64,000 nucleotides of DNA from Tragulus kanchil (taxonomy: Eukaryota; Chordata; Mammalia; Artiodactyla; Tragulidae): positions 99,626,794 through 99,690,793 of the forward strand of contig JAIOJX010000032.1 in the NCBI GenBank assembly GCA_022376925.1. The letters run 5' to 3'. The notes beneath the pieces are model-generated. The model was given only the letters and a program-made list of their open reading frames with translations. It did no database searches and was not told the origin of the DNA. The position numbers were made by a program, and so were the translations under genes. Shown here piece after piece: positions 43,105-54,825 of the stretch (its first letter is position 1; every line of letters starts with the position of its first letter).

Positions 43105-46100
43105 AACAGTGCCTCCTACCATGTGCTAGGCATTGGACTCAGTTTTTAGAAATATACAAATATTATGCAAAGTCTTGCTCTCCATGGAAGTTACAATCAT
43201 CAATAGAAGACAGTCCATAAACTAGAAAGAAAAAAATGAGATATTGAATAAATGGTGGATAGCTTGCTGTGATCATGTTTATTAAGGAAAGAAGCAGAGG
43301 AATATGAAATAGGGCATTACATGTTATGATATTTTAGTGAAGGTGGTCATGACAGGGCTCTCTGAAGAAGAGATGGTTATGTCGAGCCTGAAGCATATGG
43401 CCATGGAAAGAGCCAATGACGAGCATTTCAGGCAGAGGAAACATCAAGTCCCATGGCCCAGAAGTGGGAAGGTCCTTGCTGGTGTTCATCAAAGGCAAGA
43501 AGATCTTTGATGACCAGGTAAAACATGCTGGTCTGGAAGAGGGGCTTTTGCTGGGGCCAGGGAAGCTTGCTTTTATTTTGTTTTACCAATGGCAAGCACA
43601 GGGAGCTTAGTTCAGTGCTCTGTGGTGACCTAGACGGTGGGATGGGTTGGTGGGGTAGTTAAAGGGTATATATGTATACGAATAGCTTATTCATTTGATT
43701 TTACAACAAAAACCAACACAACATTGTAAAGCAACTATGCCACAATTTTTATAAAAGATATAAGCTATAGCTTATATCTTAGAATGTGATCTTTGGAACT
43801 AGATTTAGATTTGAAGCCCTTGGTATGTGACCATGAATAAGTGGTTTGAATTCTCTGGGACTCAGTTACATTGTCTGTGTGAAAATTTCTGTCTCCCTAT
43901 GTGGTTGTATAAGTTGGCAATATTTTTAAAGCCTTTGGTACTGCCTGTGGAATAGACTGATGCTCAATACACATCTGTGATTGTAATTATTGCTAGTGCT
44001 GTGATAGAGGTGGGGACACTAGGTGTGAAGGTGCAGAAGGAGGAAAGGGCACCTCCTAGAGGATTAGAAACACAGAGGAGCTGCTTCTTAGGATGAATCT
44101 GGATGATAAATGTAGCCTTGTCCAATGGAGAGGCATTCCAAGAGGTTATGTGGAGACTTGGAGATGAGAATATATCATTAGTTCATTTTAAAAAATAATA
44201 AATAACAGTGCCTCCTACCATGTGCTAGGCATTGGACTCAGTTTTTAGAAATATACAAATATTATGCAAAGTCTTGCTCTCCATGGAAGTTACAATCATC
44301 AATAGAAGACAGTCCATAAACTAGAAAGAAAAAATGAGATATTGAATAAATGGTGGATAGCTTGCTGTGATCATGTTTATTAAGGAAAGAAGCAGAGGAA
44401 TATGAAATAGGGCATTACATGTTATGATATTTTAGTGAAGGTGGTCATGACAGGGCTCTCTGAAGAAGAGATGGTTATGTCGAGCCTGAAGCATATGGCC
44501 ATGGAAAGAGCCAATGACGAGCATTTCAGGCAGAGGAAACATCAAGTCCCATGGCCCAGAAGTGGGAAGGTCCTTGCTGGTGTTCATCAAAGGCAAGAAG
44601 ATCTTTGATGACCAGGTAAAACATGCTGGTCTGGAAGAGGGGCTTTTGCTGGGGCCAGGGAAGCTTGCTTTTATTTTTGTTTTTACCAATGGCAAGCAAT
44701 GGGAAGAGTTTCCAGCATAGAAGGAACACAATCAAATTTATGTATTTATTCTGTGGGCCTACTGACTGCTATGTGGAGCATAGGTTGCAGAGGAGGAGAG
44801 TTATGCAGAAAACCAGTTAGGGAATATTGCAGTCATCCATTTGCTTTTAAAAAAAAAAAGGCAGGAGAGCATATTTGCTGGACAATGGGAATGAACAAGT
44901 AGAATGGGAGGTTAGTGATCCAAGATGAAAAGAGTAGGTCTAAAGGTTGTTGCAACCAGCTGAATTATTAATAGGTTGGTTAGTGGAGCTGAAGTGGAGA
45001 TAGACTTAGGAAGGTCAGCCAATAGAGTTCAATTATAGATTCGATTGGGATAGAGACATTGTTGAAAAAGAGAGAAATCAAGCATGACTCCAAGGGGCTT
45101 TGCTTAAGCAGAAGTGCCATTTACTGAGAGGAGGATGAACTGGAAGATAACTGGTTTGGGTGGCTATGAAGAGCTTCACTGAAGACATAGGAAATTTAGG
45201 ACATCAAGTTGAAAGCTCAGCGATGTCTAGGGATCAAGATATTCTTATTCTGTGCTGGCAATAGAAACTTGGGAGTCACTAGTGTTTAGATGGTGCTGAC
45301 AGACTGGTTGAGCTCACTCAGGGAGAAAGTGTAGATACAAAAGACACAAGAGCCCCAGGATTCAGGAGAGGAAGAGGAGGAGCCAGTCAAGGAGACAAAG
45401 AAGGAGAAACCAGTGAAGAAAGAGTGAAACCAGGGTACTTAAACTGTGTGATCCAAGAGAGGAAAGCAATGCAAGCAGGCAGTGGTTATGTCTAGAGTCT
45501 CACCCATAGATAAAATGAAGATAGACAGAGAAAGGTGTCCATTGGATTGGGCAACATGGAGGCTGCTGGTGGCCTTGGAAGTGGTGAAGATGGAGACCAA
45601 ATTGGAATGGATTAGAAATATGAATGGGAAAGGGAACTTCACTTGTGTCTTCAGGAATTTGTATAAGTTTAAAATTCTAAGTTAAAAAGACAAAATATCA
45701 TCATTCCAAATTATGAAGCTGTGTATATGAATGTTTCTTTGTCTTTTTATATTTCTATTCTTATTTTACTTTTATTTTCTGCAAAATGAAAAGAGTAACG
45801 AAAGTAACACTATGAAAACAATAACACTAGACAATTTATTGGAGTAACTTGCTAGTTAAAGTTGCAAAAATATGGAGTAATACCAGGGAGTCAGGTGTGG
45901 GGACCAGGAGAAGTTTTCTGTTGTCGTATTTAAATGATAGATATGACAGCATGTTTGGTGGATGACTGATGATGCAGAAGAGAGACTTTGTGTAGAAAAC
46001 CCAAGTCCTTGGAAAAGGAGAAGGCAGGGGATCCAGAAGTGGGTGGAATGTCCTGGTTTTGATAACTGTAAGGACACTGCACCCATGGGAGCAGGAGGAA

Positions 46101-47336
46101 AGACACAGAGTGCAGGTGCAGAGCTGGGTGGAGACGGGTTTGTAGCATTGTTGTGGAGAGTTGACAGAATGCTACGGTGATGTCTATTTGCAGTGAAGTA
46201 TGAGGGGAGGTCATCCAATGCAAGTGTGAGTGGAGCGGAGATGAACTGGAATAAGTTTTGGGCTAGGGATCATAGGAAATTTAGGACATCAAGTTGAAAG
46301 CTCAGCGATGTCTAGGGATCAAGATATTCTTATTCTGTGCTGGCAATAGAAACTTGGGAGTCACTAGTGTTTAGATGGTGCTGACAGACTGGTTGAGCTC
46401 ACTCAGGGAGAAAGTGTAGATACAAAAGACACAAGAGCCCCAGGATTCAGGAGAGGAAGAGGAGGAGCCAGTCAAGGAGACAAAGAAGGAGAAACCAGTG
46501 AAGAAAGAGTGAAACCAGGGTACTTAAACTGTGTGATCCAAGAGAGGAAAGCAATGCAAGCAGGCAGTGGTTATGTCTAGAGTCTCACCCATAGATAAAA
46601 TGAAGATAGACAGAGAAAGGTGTCCATTGGATTGGGCAACATGGAGGCTGCTGGTGGCCTTGGAAGTGGTGAAGATGGAGACCAAATTGGAATGGATTAG
46701 AAATATGAATGGGAAAGGGAACTTCACTTGTGTCTTCAGGAATTTGTATAAGTTTAAAATTCTAAGTTAAAAAGACAAAATATCATCATTCCAAATTATG
46801 AAGCTGTGTATATGAATGTTTCTTTGTCTTTTTATATTTCTATTCTTATTTTACTTTTATTTTCTGCAAAATGAAAAGAGTAACGAAAGTAACACTATGA
46901 AAACAATAACACTAGACAATTTATTGGAGTAACTTGCTAGTTAAAGTTGCAAAAATATGGAGTAATACCAGGGAGTCAGGTGTGGGGACCAGGAGAAGTT
47001 TTCTGTTGTCGTATTTAAATGATAGATATGACAGCATGTTTGGTGGATGACTGATGATGCAGAAGAGAGACTTTGTGTAGAAAACCCAAGTCCTTGGAAA
47101 AGGAGAAGGCAGGGGATCCAGAAGTGGGTGGAATGTCCTGGTTTTGATAACTGTAAGGACACTGCACCCATGGGAGCAGGAGGAAAGACACAGAGTGCAG
47201 GTGCAGAGCTGGGTGGAGACGGGTTTGTAGCATTGTTGTGGAGAGTTGACAGAATGCTACGGTGATGTCTATTTGCAGTGAAGTATGAGGGGAGGTCATC
47301 AGCCAAGAGGGTGCAAGTGTGAGTGGAGATTCTGGA
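43105..47336 (-). repeat. Long L2-type LINE (reverse)
   Basis: After collapsing pairs 14 and 15 this is about 2 kb of one old LINE read in reverse: TACCATGTGCTAGGCATTGG, TGCTCTCCATGGAAGTTAC, GGCTCTCTGAAGAAGAGATG, CATTTCAGGCAGAGGAAACA, GCAGTCATCCATTTGC, GACTCCAAGGGGCTTTGC, CATTTACTGAGAGGAGGATG, CTTGGGAGTCACTAGTGTTT, TTGGATTGGGCAACATGGAG. It is the reverse of the L2 3' end continuing upstream. Minus-strand frames of 97-176 codons inside it are fragments with no complete domain. An A run sits at 44849-44859. Confidence 0.6.
45186..47336. repeat. Tandem duplicate pair 15 (unit 1085 bp)
   Basis: Positions 45186 to about 46240 recur at 46271 to about 47336. At its right end the left copy has lost AGCCAAGAGGG (compare 47299-47310) and then drifts into unmatched bases up to 46270. 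Confidence 0.9.
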
Positions 47337-47557
47337 AAGTGTGGGGAGAATGAAAAAGTATGAAATGGCCGTGTCCAAGAATGGGGAAGTCAGTGTGCTG
47401 GGAAAGGAGTGAATAGAGTTGGGAATAAACCACACTTTTCTGACTTGTGGTATAGAATGGGTTCTATTCACTCAAGACTCTTCTCCTGAATGTCAGAATG
47501 TTTCACTGAATTCTGAGTGTGGTCCTTTGACATTGTAAAGTAAAAAAATGTAAAGTG

Positions 47558-47750
47558 GAAGTCACTCAGTTGTGTCCAGTTCTTTGGGACCCCATGGACT
47601 ACAGCCAGCCAGTCTCCTCTGTCCATGGAATTTCCCAGGCAAGAACACTGGAGTGGCTTGTCATTCCCTTCTCCATGCGATCTTCCCAATGCAGAGATCA
47701 AACCCGGGTCACCTGCACTGCAGGCCCATTCTTTACTATCTGTTGTAGGA
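47558..47750 (-). mobile_element. Bov-tA SINE (reverse)
   Basis: Complement: AAGTCACTCAGTTGTGTCC, CTCCTCTGTCCATGGAATTT, CTTCTCCATGCGATCTTCC, CACTGCAGGCCCATTCTTTA. Confidence 0.9.
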
Positions 47751-47819
47751 CTACAATAAATACCCACTGAGTGCATTGTATAGGGGATGCTAGAGTGATT
47801 TTAAGGAAAAAGAAGACAG

Positions 47820-48060
47820 TAAGACTTACTGAGCTCGTGTCATAAGTACTGTGTTGGGCATTTCATCTCTAATATCCTAGAATGGGATCTTAGTGATGAG
47901 AAACTGAGGATCAAAGAAATTGTATAATACATTCACAATCACTCAATATGTGTGTGTGTGTTTTGTATGTGTATCTGTCTATATATACATATGTATAATA
48001 TGTATACATATGTGAACATACATGCACACAGACACACATGCACTGTGCAAATGTACACAC
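47820..48060. repeat. Reverse MIR, TG repeat and AT-rich hairpin
   Basis: MIR complement about 47840-47945 (GTACTGTGTTGGGCATTTC, GATGAGAAACTGAGGATCAA), then (TG)n at 47949-47961 and an 11-bp stem ACATATGTATA (47987-47997) with its complement TATACATATGT (48003-48013) around a 5-base loop. The whole block recurs at about 48979-49219 and 50073-50313. Confidence 0.7.
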
Positions 48061-48716
48061 ACATTTATTTCCTAATAAGATTCTGTCATTTCAAGGAACT
48101 TATAATCTAGGAATCTAGCCAAAGAGGAATTTTGTACACAAATGAATAGAACTGTGACCATCAAAATATAGTTGATGGGTCAAATCCAGCCCATCTGTTT
48201 GGTGGATGACTGATGATGCAGAAGAGAGACTTTGTGTAGAAAACCCAAGTCCTTGGAAAAGGAGAAGGCAGGGGATCCAGAAGTGGGTGGAATGTCCTGG
48301 TTTTGATAACTGTAAGGACACTGCACCCATGGGAGCAGGAGGAAAGACACAGAGTGCAGGTGCAGAGCTGGGTGGAGACGGGTTTGTAGCATTGTTGTGG
48401 AGAGTTGACAGAATGCTACGGTGATGTCTATTTGCAGTGAAGTATGAGGGGAGGTCATCAGCCAAGAGGGTGCAAGTGTGAGTGGAGATTCTGGAAAGTG
48501 TGGGGAGAATGAAAAAGTATGAAATGGCCGTGTCCAAGAATGGGGAAGTCAGTGTGCTGGGAAAGGAGTGAATAGAGTTGGGAATAAACCACACTTTTCT
48601 GACTTGTGGTATAGAATGGGTTCTATTCACTCAAGACTCTTCTCCTGAATGTCAGAATGTTTCACTGAATTCTGAGTGTGGTCCTTTGACATTGTAAAGT
48701 AAAAAAATGTAAAGTG

Positions 48717-48909
48717 GAAGTCACTCAGTTGTGTCCAGTTCTTTGGGACCCCATGGACTACAGCCAGCCAGTCTCCTCTGTCCATGGAATTTCCCAGGCA
48801 AGAACACTGGAGTGGCTTGTCATTCCCTTCTCCATGCGATCTTCCCAATGCAGAGATCAAACCCGGGTCACCTGCACTGCAGGCCCATTCTTTACTATCT
48901 GTTGTAGGA
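48717..48909 (-). mobile_element. Bov-tA SINE (reverse, second copy)
   Basis: Copy of 47558-47750 in pair 16. Confidence 0.9.
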
Positions 48910-49299
48910 CTACAATAAATACCCACTGAGTGCATTGTATAGGGGATGCTAGAGTGATTTTAAGGAAAAAGAAGACAGTAAGACTTACTGAGCTCGTGTC
49001 ATAAGTACTGTGTTGGGCATTTCATCTCTAATATCCTAGAATGGGATCTTAGTGATGAGAAACTGAGGATCAAAGAAATTGTATAATACATTCACAATCA
49101 CTCAATATGTGTGTGTGTGTTTTGTATGTGTATCTGTCTATATATACATATGTATAATATGTATACATATGTGAACATACATGCACACAGACACACATGC
49201 ACTGTGCAAATGTACACACACATTTATTTCCTAATAAGATTCTGTCATTTCAAGGAACTTATAATCTAGGAATCTAGCCAAAGAGAGGAATTTTGTACA

Positions 49300-49525
49300 C
49301 AAATGAATAGAACTGTGACCATCAAAATATAGTTGATGGGTCAAATCCAGCCCATCTAGGGCTGTTTTTTCACAAAGTTTAGTTGGAACACAGCCATGCC
49401 CATTTGTTTCCATATTGTTTTTGGCTGCTGCTGCTCTAAGCCTGCAATGTGAGTGGTTGCAATGGAGTCTGTATGTCCCACAAAGCCTTAAATACTTATC
49501 TGGGCCTTGATAGAAAAGAGTTTAT
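49300..49525 (-). repeat. hAT-Charlie DNA transposon remnant
   Basis: GGGTCAAATCCAGCCCATC, AAAGTTTAGTTGGAACACAG, CCATGCCCATTTGTTTCCAT, AAGCCTTAAATACTTATCTG and GGGCCTTGATAGAAAAGAG follow a widespread non-autonomous hAT-Charlie element (MER5/MER20-like group). Strand given relative to the usual consensus is tentative. Copy at 50394-50619. Confidence 0.65.
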
Positions 49526-49639
49526 CAACCCATAGGATCAAGTACAAGGGAAAAGGTGCTAAGACTGAGAATATGCAACCATTTGGGGTGGAGGGATCAA
49601 GAATTGCTTGAAGGAAACAGTGATCCTTGAATTTCCTCT

Positions 49640-49780
49640 TAATAAATTAATTCCTTCCTCCCACAAAAATATTTTAGTATCTCCTATATGCCTTGAGCAC
49701 TGTTCTACGTGCTTAGGGTATAACAGTGAACAACATGGATAAACATCCCCACCCTTGTCAGCCATGCATTCCTTGTGGGT
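49640..49780 (-). repeat. L2 3' end (reverse)
   Basis: CTCCTATATGCCTTGAGCAC, TGTTCTACGTGCTTAGGG, TATAACAGTGAACAACATGG, CATCCCCACCCTTGTCAGCC. Copy at 50735-50870. Confidence 0.7.
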
Positions 49781-51117
49781 GTGTAGGATTTTGAGAGATG
49801 GGGTTAGAATGAAACTCACTGCTGCTGAAGCAGACCTGGGGCAAAGGCCACGATGGCTGGAATGTTCAGGGAAAGTTTCAGAAATAGAAAGTGGTCCAGG
49901 TTGACCCAAAGGATGAGAGACAGGCAAGCATGAAGGGACAGAATGTTTAACAATGACTTCAAAGTGCAGTTCTTAGACCATTAGCAGAATCAATCAGGGG
50001 AAAAAGTTCTTAGGAATCCTCTGAGTGCATTGTATAGGGATGCTAGAGTGATTTTAAGGAAAAAGAAGACAGTAAGACTTACTGAGCTCGTGTCATAAGT
50101 ACTGTGTTGGGCATTTCATCTCTAATATCCTAGAATGGGATCTTAGTGATGAGAAACTGAGGATCAAAGAAATTGTATAATACATTCACAATCACTCAAT
50201 ATGTGTGTGTGTGTTTTGTATGTGTATCTGTCTATATATACATATGTATAATATGTATACATATGTGAACATACATGCACACAGACACACATGCACTGTG
50301 CAAATGTACACACACATTTATTTCCTAATAAGATTCTGTCATTTCAAGGAACTTATAATCTAGGAATCTAGCCAAAGAGAGGAATTTTGTACACAAATGA
50401 ATAGAACTGTGACCATCAAAATATAGTTGATGGGTCAAATCCAGCCCATCTAGGGCTGTTTTTTCACAAAGTTTAGTTGGAACACAGCCATGCCCATTTG
50501 TTTCCATATTGTTTTTGGCTGCTGCTGCTCTAAGCCTGCAATGTGAGTGGTTGCAATGGAGTCTGTATGTCCCACAAAGCCTTAAATACTTATCTGGGCC
50601 TTGATAGAAAAGAGTTTATCAACCCATAGGATCAAGTACAAGGGAAAAGGTGCTAAGACTGAGAATATGCAACCATTTGGGGTGGAGGGATCAAGAATTG
50701 CTTGAAGGAAACAGTGATCCTTGAATTTCCTCTTAATAAATTAATTCCTTCCTCCCACAAAAATATTTTAGTATCTCCTATATGCCTTGAGCACTGTTCT
50801 ACGTGCTTAGGGTATAACAGTGAACAACATGGATAAACATCCCCACCCTTGTCAGCCATGCATTCCTTGTGGGTGTGTAGGATTTTGAGAGATGGGGTTA
50901 GAATGAAACTCACTGCTGCTGAAGCAGACCTGGGGCAAAGGCCACGATGGCTGGAATGTTCAGGGAAAGTTTCAGAAATAGAAAGTGGTCCAGGTTGACC
51001 CAAAGGATGAGAGACAGGCAAGCATGAAGGGACAGAATGTTTAACAATGACTTCCAAAGTGCAGTTCTTAGACCATTAGCAGAATCAATCAGGGGGTTTG
51101 TGAAAAATAATGTTCTT

Positions 51118-51240
51118 AGGAATCCTCTGGTGGTCCAGTGCTTGGAAACTTGTGCTTTCACTACCAGGTCCCAGGGTCTAATTCCTGATCAGGGTTCTGG
51201 GATCCTGCAAGCCTCATAGCACAACAACAACAAAAAAGAA
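51118..51240 (+). mobile_element. Short CHR-type tRNA SINE
   Basis: AGGAATCCTCTGGTGGTCC head, ACCAGGTCCCAGGGTCTAAT, TTCTGGGATCCTGCAAGCC, then an ACAACAACAACAAAAAAG tail. TGTTCTTAGG before and TGTTCTTGAG after form a probable target duplication. Confidence 0.75.
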
Positions 51241-51388
51241 ACGTGTTCTTGAGTCACAATTCAGACCTACTAAATCTTAATATGTAGGGATAGGACACAG
51301 GAATCTATTTAATAAGTTCTTCAGGAGATCCTTAGGATTTATGTTTTTGAATCATTCTAATAGATGTTCATTGAAATCAGACTCAGGA

Positions 51389-51442
51389 ATATGTGTGTGT
51401 GTTTGTCTGAGTGTGTTTGTGTGAGTGTGTTTGTGTGTGTGT
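51389..51442. repeat. Interrupted TG microsatellite
   Basis: Runs of TGTGTG separated by TTTGTCTGAG and TTTGTGTGAG, a compound imperfect repeat. The 69-codon minus frame here is its translation (HTHKHTHTN-type). Confidence 0.9.
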
Positions 51443-51567
51443 TGTGGTAGGGTGTCAGCAGAGGAAAGGAGACAGAAAAGGGATGAAGACCCTTCCCATT
51501 CAGGACAACTTAGAATCTCCTGCTGGAATTCAGATATGTCTGAGCACCTCTTAGAAACCAATGGGTA

Positions 51568-51903
51568 GGGCTTCCCCTGGTGTTCCAGTGGGTGGGGACA
51601 CCGCCTTGCAGTGCAAGGGGCACCGGTTCAATCACTGGCCTGGGAAGATCCCATGTGCCACAGAGCGGCTGGACCGATGTGTCCAATTGCCGAGCCAGAG
51701 CTCTGGACCGCATGGGTCCAGAGCCGGCGCTCTGCAGCAACAGATGCCACCGCGATGGGAGGCCCACAGGAGCCAAAGAACAAAGACAAATGAAAATGGA
51801 GAAATGAAAGACCAATAGAAGTGGCCCGCCCGCTCCCCTCCTTCCCCAATCTGACCCCCGTCCAAAATAAATAAATAAATAAATCTTTAAAAAAAAAAAA
51901 AAA
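51568..51903 (+). mobile_element. Young tRNA SINE with perfect target-site duplication
   Basis: Bounded by AGAAACCAATGGGTA at 51553-51567 and 51904-51918, a perfect 15-bp duplication. GGGCTTCCCCTGGTGTTCC head with A-box-like region, B-box-like GGTTCAATCAC (51625-51635), CpG-rich middle (GAGCCGGCGCTCTGCAGC), ACCAATAGAAGTGGCCCGCC, C-rich CCGCTCCCCTCC and AATAAATAAATAAATC before the A tail. Presumed Pol III transcribed and mobilised by L1 or BovB machinery. Frames on both strands are SINE translations. Confidence 0.93.
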
Positions 51904-51918
51904 AGAAACCAATGGGTA

Positions 51919-52369
51919 AGGTCACTTGTAGATGTGGAAACCTATTTACAAAAGAGACCATGAAGCTTCCTGGAGCAGAGCTGAACTTTCAGAACAGAAG
52001 GAAAGAGAAGGACTTGGTTGCTGCAGATTCCCACTTGTTAGAGGGAAAGGATGATGATGAGTACATTGTGAGGACAGCTATCAGATTTAGCTTATAACTC
52101 AGGCCCTCACACCTTTCTTTCCAGGACAAAGCTGATAGAAAGCCAACTGAGTCCAAGTGTCTGCCCCATTACCATTAATACACTTGAGAGGTTCACAATT
52201 TAGGTGCAAACAGAACATGCACTAAAATAATAAACACAAAAGGTGAAATTAATGGGACCGGGTAGCCAGAAATAACATTGTGGGTGAGGTGGGTTATAAC
52301 CTTTAATGGCAAACAGAAGAATGAATAAGCCTATCTAAAAAATAAACATTCACTTGAGCAGAGAGGCCC
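51919..52369. other. Unclassified non-coding DNA
   Basis: No gene seen; a 61-codon plus frame (51912-52097) has no domain. Confidence 0.45.
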
Positions 52370-52960
52370 ATAATCAGAAATAGCACAGGCATGCAGTAAT
52401 AAGTGGATCAATTTGGCTGGAATAGAAAATTCATTTAGGGCAATAATAGGGGATAAGTCTGGAAAGGTTGTTTAGGGCCAGATGGGGAAGGGCCTTGAAT
52501 GTCAAGATAAGGGCTTTGGCATTTATCCTGGAGGCAGTAGGGAGTCATGTAACTTTTTTAGCAGTGGGGCTACAGGCTTAGAGCTTCACTTTTGGGAAAT
52601 TAAGCCAGTGGGAGGATAGAAGGATGATAGGATAGGGACGGGAGAGCCTGGAAGTGAGGAGACTAATTTGGAGATTGTTGAAAAGGCCCAGGTGAGAAAT
52701 AATGAGGACCTGAATTAGATAGATGCAGCACGATCAGAGAGGAGGGGAAGAAAGAGCTTGCAGTTGAAGAGGAACATGGAGTGTGCCCAGGGAAATAGTC
52801 CAAGATCACTCTTAACTTCCCACCTGGATAACTGCAGTGACATTGGTGTAATTTATAGAAATTGGGAGAACAGGCATAGACAGGTGGGGAAAGTGTGGAG
52901 CCTATTGATTTGAAATGCAAGAGGGCCAACAATAAAAGTAGTTAAAAAGACAGGAACTTC
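52370..52960 (-). repeat. L2-type LINE (reverse)
   Basis: AGGGCCAGATGGGGAAGGGC, CTTTGGCATTTATCCTGGAG, AGTAGGGAGTCATGTAAC, GGAGATTGTTGAAAAGGCCC, ATAGTCCAAGATCACTC, AGGCATAGACAGGTGGGGAA: the same reverse LINE pattern as 43105-47336. Not duplicated. Confidence 0.6.
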
Positions 52961-53072
52961 ATGGAGAGGTCCTTGGGGATGAGATTGGCATGGGCAGGGG
53001 TTCCCTTCCTTTGAGGTTGAATATAAGACCATTGATTGGACTCAATGTGATAAATCAACTGGATGTTGTTAT

Positions 53073-53096
53073 TCTCTCTCTCTCTCCACACACACA
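53073..53096. repeat. CT/CA microsatellite
   Basis: (CT)n 53073-53087 runs directly into (CA)n 53088-53096. Confidence 0.9.
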
Positions 53097-53234
53097 CTCA
53101 CAGGGAGAGAAGGAGTCATATACTGGTTCAATACATATATACTTGAAAAAAAATCTTGAGTTGCATATATGTATAGAGACTAGTTTTGTTCACTTCACTC
53201 CGTGTGATAAAACTCATGCCAAAAGCCCAGGAAG

Positions 53235-53568
53235 GGCTTCCCCGGGTGGTCCAGTGGGTAAGGACACCACCTTGCAGTGCAGGGGGCGCCGGTTTGATCC
53301 CTGGCCTGAGAAGATCCCACGTGCTGCGGAGAGGCTGGACCCATGTTTCCAATTACTGAGCCGGAGCTCTGGAGCGCATGCGCCTAGAGCCGGCGCTCTG
53401 CAGCAACAGACGCCACCATGATGGGAGGCCCACAGGAGCCAAAGAACAAAGACGGATGAAAATAGAGAAATGAAAGATCAATAGAAGTGGTCCGGCCGCT
53501 CCCCTCCCTCCCCAACCTGACCTCCGCCCAAAATAAATAAATAAATAAATAAATCTTTAAAAAAAAAA
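53235..53568 (+). mobile_element. Young tRNA SINE with perfect target-site duplication
   Basis: Flanked by AAAAGCCCAGGAAG at 53221-53234 and 53569-53582. GGCTTCCCCGGGTGGTCCAG head, B-box-like GGTTTGATCCC (53291-53301), GCATGCGCCTAGAGCCGGCG, ACCACCATGATGGGAGGCCC... body, GTGGTCCGGCCGCTCCCC and a TAAATAAATAAATAAATC end. Very similar to 51568-51903 and to the reverse element at 24980-25298. The 143-codon plus frame 52990-53421 runs into it and is not a gene. Confidence 0.93.
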
Positions 53569-54327
53569 AAAAGCCCAGGAAGAGTGGAAACCCTGATGAT
53601 AACACAGTGTGAGTCCACCAGAGAAGAATAATCAAAACTTACTAGAAAGTAATTTCTTTTTCCAAGATTCATTTTTAAAGACTTAAAAAAGACTGATCAA
53701 TGCTCCAATTGAAAAATTATAAATGAAGTTGGATATTGATGTAAAACTTTCTTCCAGTGTCTCCTTTATTTTACTTTTCAACAATACAATGGGAAATCAG
53801 ATAGTTTCAGCAGTCCTGCTGGGCTCAGGATGATCTTGGCACATTGAGAAGGGCTTCCCCTAAGCACAAGTTATCAAGTTCAAAATGCAGTGAAAGTCTT
53901 CTCTCTGGAAAAGTAGAGTGGAAGATGAAATGTTCCAAAACTTTTTTCTTAGAATGGATGAGGAAATTTATCAAATTAAGTTGTTATTTCTAAAGCAAAA
54001 ACTTCGAAATACAGAATATTAGTCAAGAAGCCTGAAAGTGCAGGAGTTTTGAAAGGAAATCATAAGTATTGAACACCTATGCGGTGCTAATCACTTAGAC
54101 CTTCATCCTTATCTTGCATGATGACACCCTCTGGCTTCTCTGGCCACTTATACTCCTCAGGGAGAATCCTTCATGTCCTAGAGTCTCCATACAGTACAAC
54201 CAAATGATCATGAGATTTGGAGGCAGATACTCCCAGGCTTGAATCCTGGTTCTGAGTGACCTTATGCAAATCTCTTAGTTTCTTTGAGACTCAATATTCT
54301 CATCTGTTGCTGTAAGAATTAAATTAG

Positions 54328-54599
54328 GGCTTCCCTGGTGGTCCAGTGGTTGGAGAATCTGCCTTGCAGTGCAAGGGGCACTGGTTTGATCACTGGCCCG
54401 GGAAAATCCCATATAGCTAGGAGTGGCTGGGCTGGTGTATCCAGTTGGGAGCCACCACTCTGGAGCGCATGTGCCCAGAGCCCGTGCTCTGCAGCAAGAG
54501 GGGCCACTGCAATGGGAGGCCTACACAGGCCAAAGAATAAAGATGGATGAAAAATAAATGATGACTTACAGGCAAAAAAAAAAAAAAAAAAAAAGGTAA
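54328..54599 (+). mobile_element. tRNA-derived SINE with target-site duplication
   Basis: Flanked by AAGAATTAAATTAG (54314-54327) and AAGAAGTAAATTAG (54600-54613). GGCTTCCCTGGTGGTCCAGT head, GGTTTGATCAC B-box-like, GGAGCCACCACTCTGGAGCG, CAAAGAATAAAGATGGATG, about 21 A in the tail. Lacks the distal C-rich part of the young form, like 18099-18371. Confidence 0.92.
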
Positions 54600-54628
54600 A
54601 AGAAGTAAATTAGCTAATGAGTGAAATA

Positions 54629-54825
54629 GGGCTTCCCTGGAGGCTCAGTGGCAAAGAATCCACCTGCCAAGCAGGAGACTTGGCTTTGACCCCTGGATCA
54701 GAAAGATCCCCTGGAGAAGGAAATGGCGACCCACTCCAATAGGAAATCCCATTTACAGAGGAGTCTAATGACCTATAGTCCATGGGGTCACAAAAGAGTC
54801 ATGGACACAACTTAGTAACTAAACA
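54629..54825 (+). mobile_element. Bov-tA SINE with target-site duplication
   Basis: Flanked by AGTGAAATA (54620-54628 and 54826-54834). GGGCTTCCCTGGAGGCTCAG head, CCCCTGGAGAAGGAAATGGC; about 20 bp of the usual 'attcttgcctggagaa' region are missing; ends AACTTAGTAACTAAACA. Confidence 0.92.

Larger units (their letters stand above)
42495..44696. repeat. Tandem duplicate pair 14 (unit 1098-1100 bp)
   Basis: Positions 42495-43594 recur at 43595-44696. The right copy lost one G near 43637 and one A near 44332 and has longer T runs near 44676. The junction uses shared AGCA. It cuts the L1 at 42182-42655 in half, so the second copy carries only the L1 3' end. Confidence 0.9.
47037..49357. repeat. 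Tandem duplicate pair 16 (unit 1159 bp)
   Basis: Positions 47037-48195 recur at 48196-49357. The left copy reads AAAGAGGAATT where the right reads AAAGAGAGGAATT. The first about 260 bp are also in pair 15, giving three copies (from about 45952, 47037 and 48196). Confidence 0.9.
48926..51128. repeat. Tandem duplicate pair 17 (unit 1094-1095 bp)
   Basis: Positions 48926-50020 recur at 50021 to about 51128. The left copy has lost about 12 bp near its end (compare GGGGTTTGTGAAAAATAATG at 51093-51112). The TG microsatellite and AT-rich hairpin therefore occur three times (near 47950, 49109, 50203). Confidence 0.9.

Noticed and set aside
46941..47471. 176-codon minus-strand frame
   Set aside because: Lies in a reverse L2-type LINE; the 120- and 171-codon versions in the other copies diverge only where the false duplications join different sequence.
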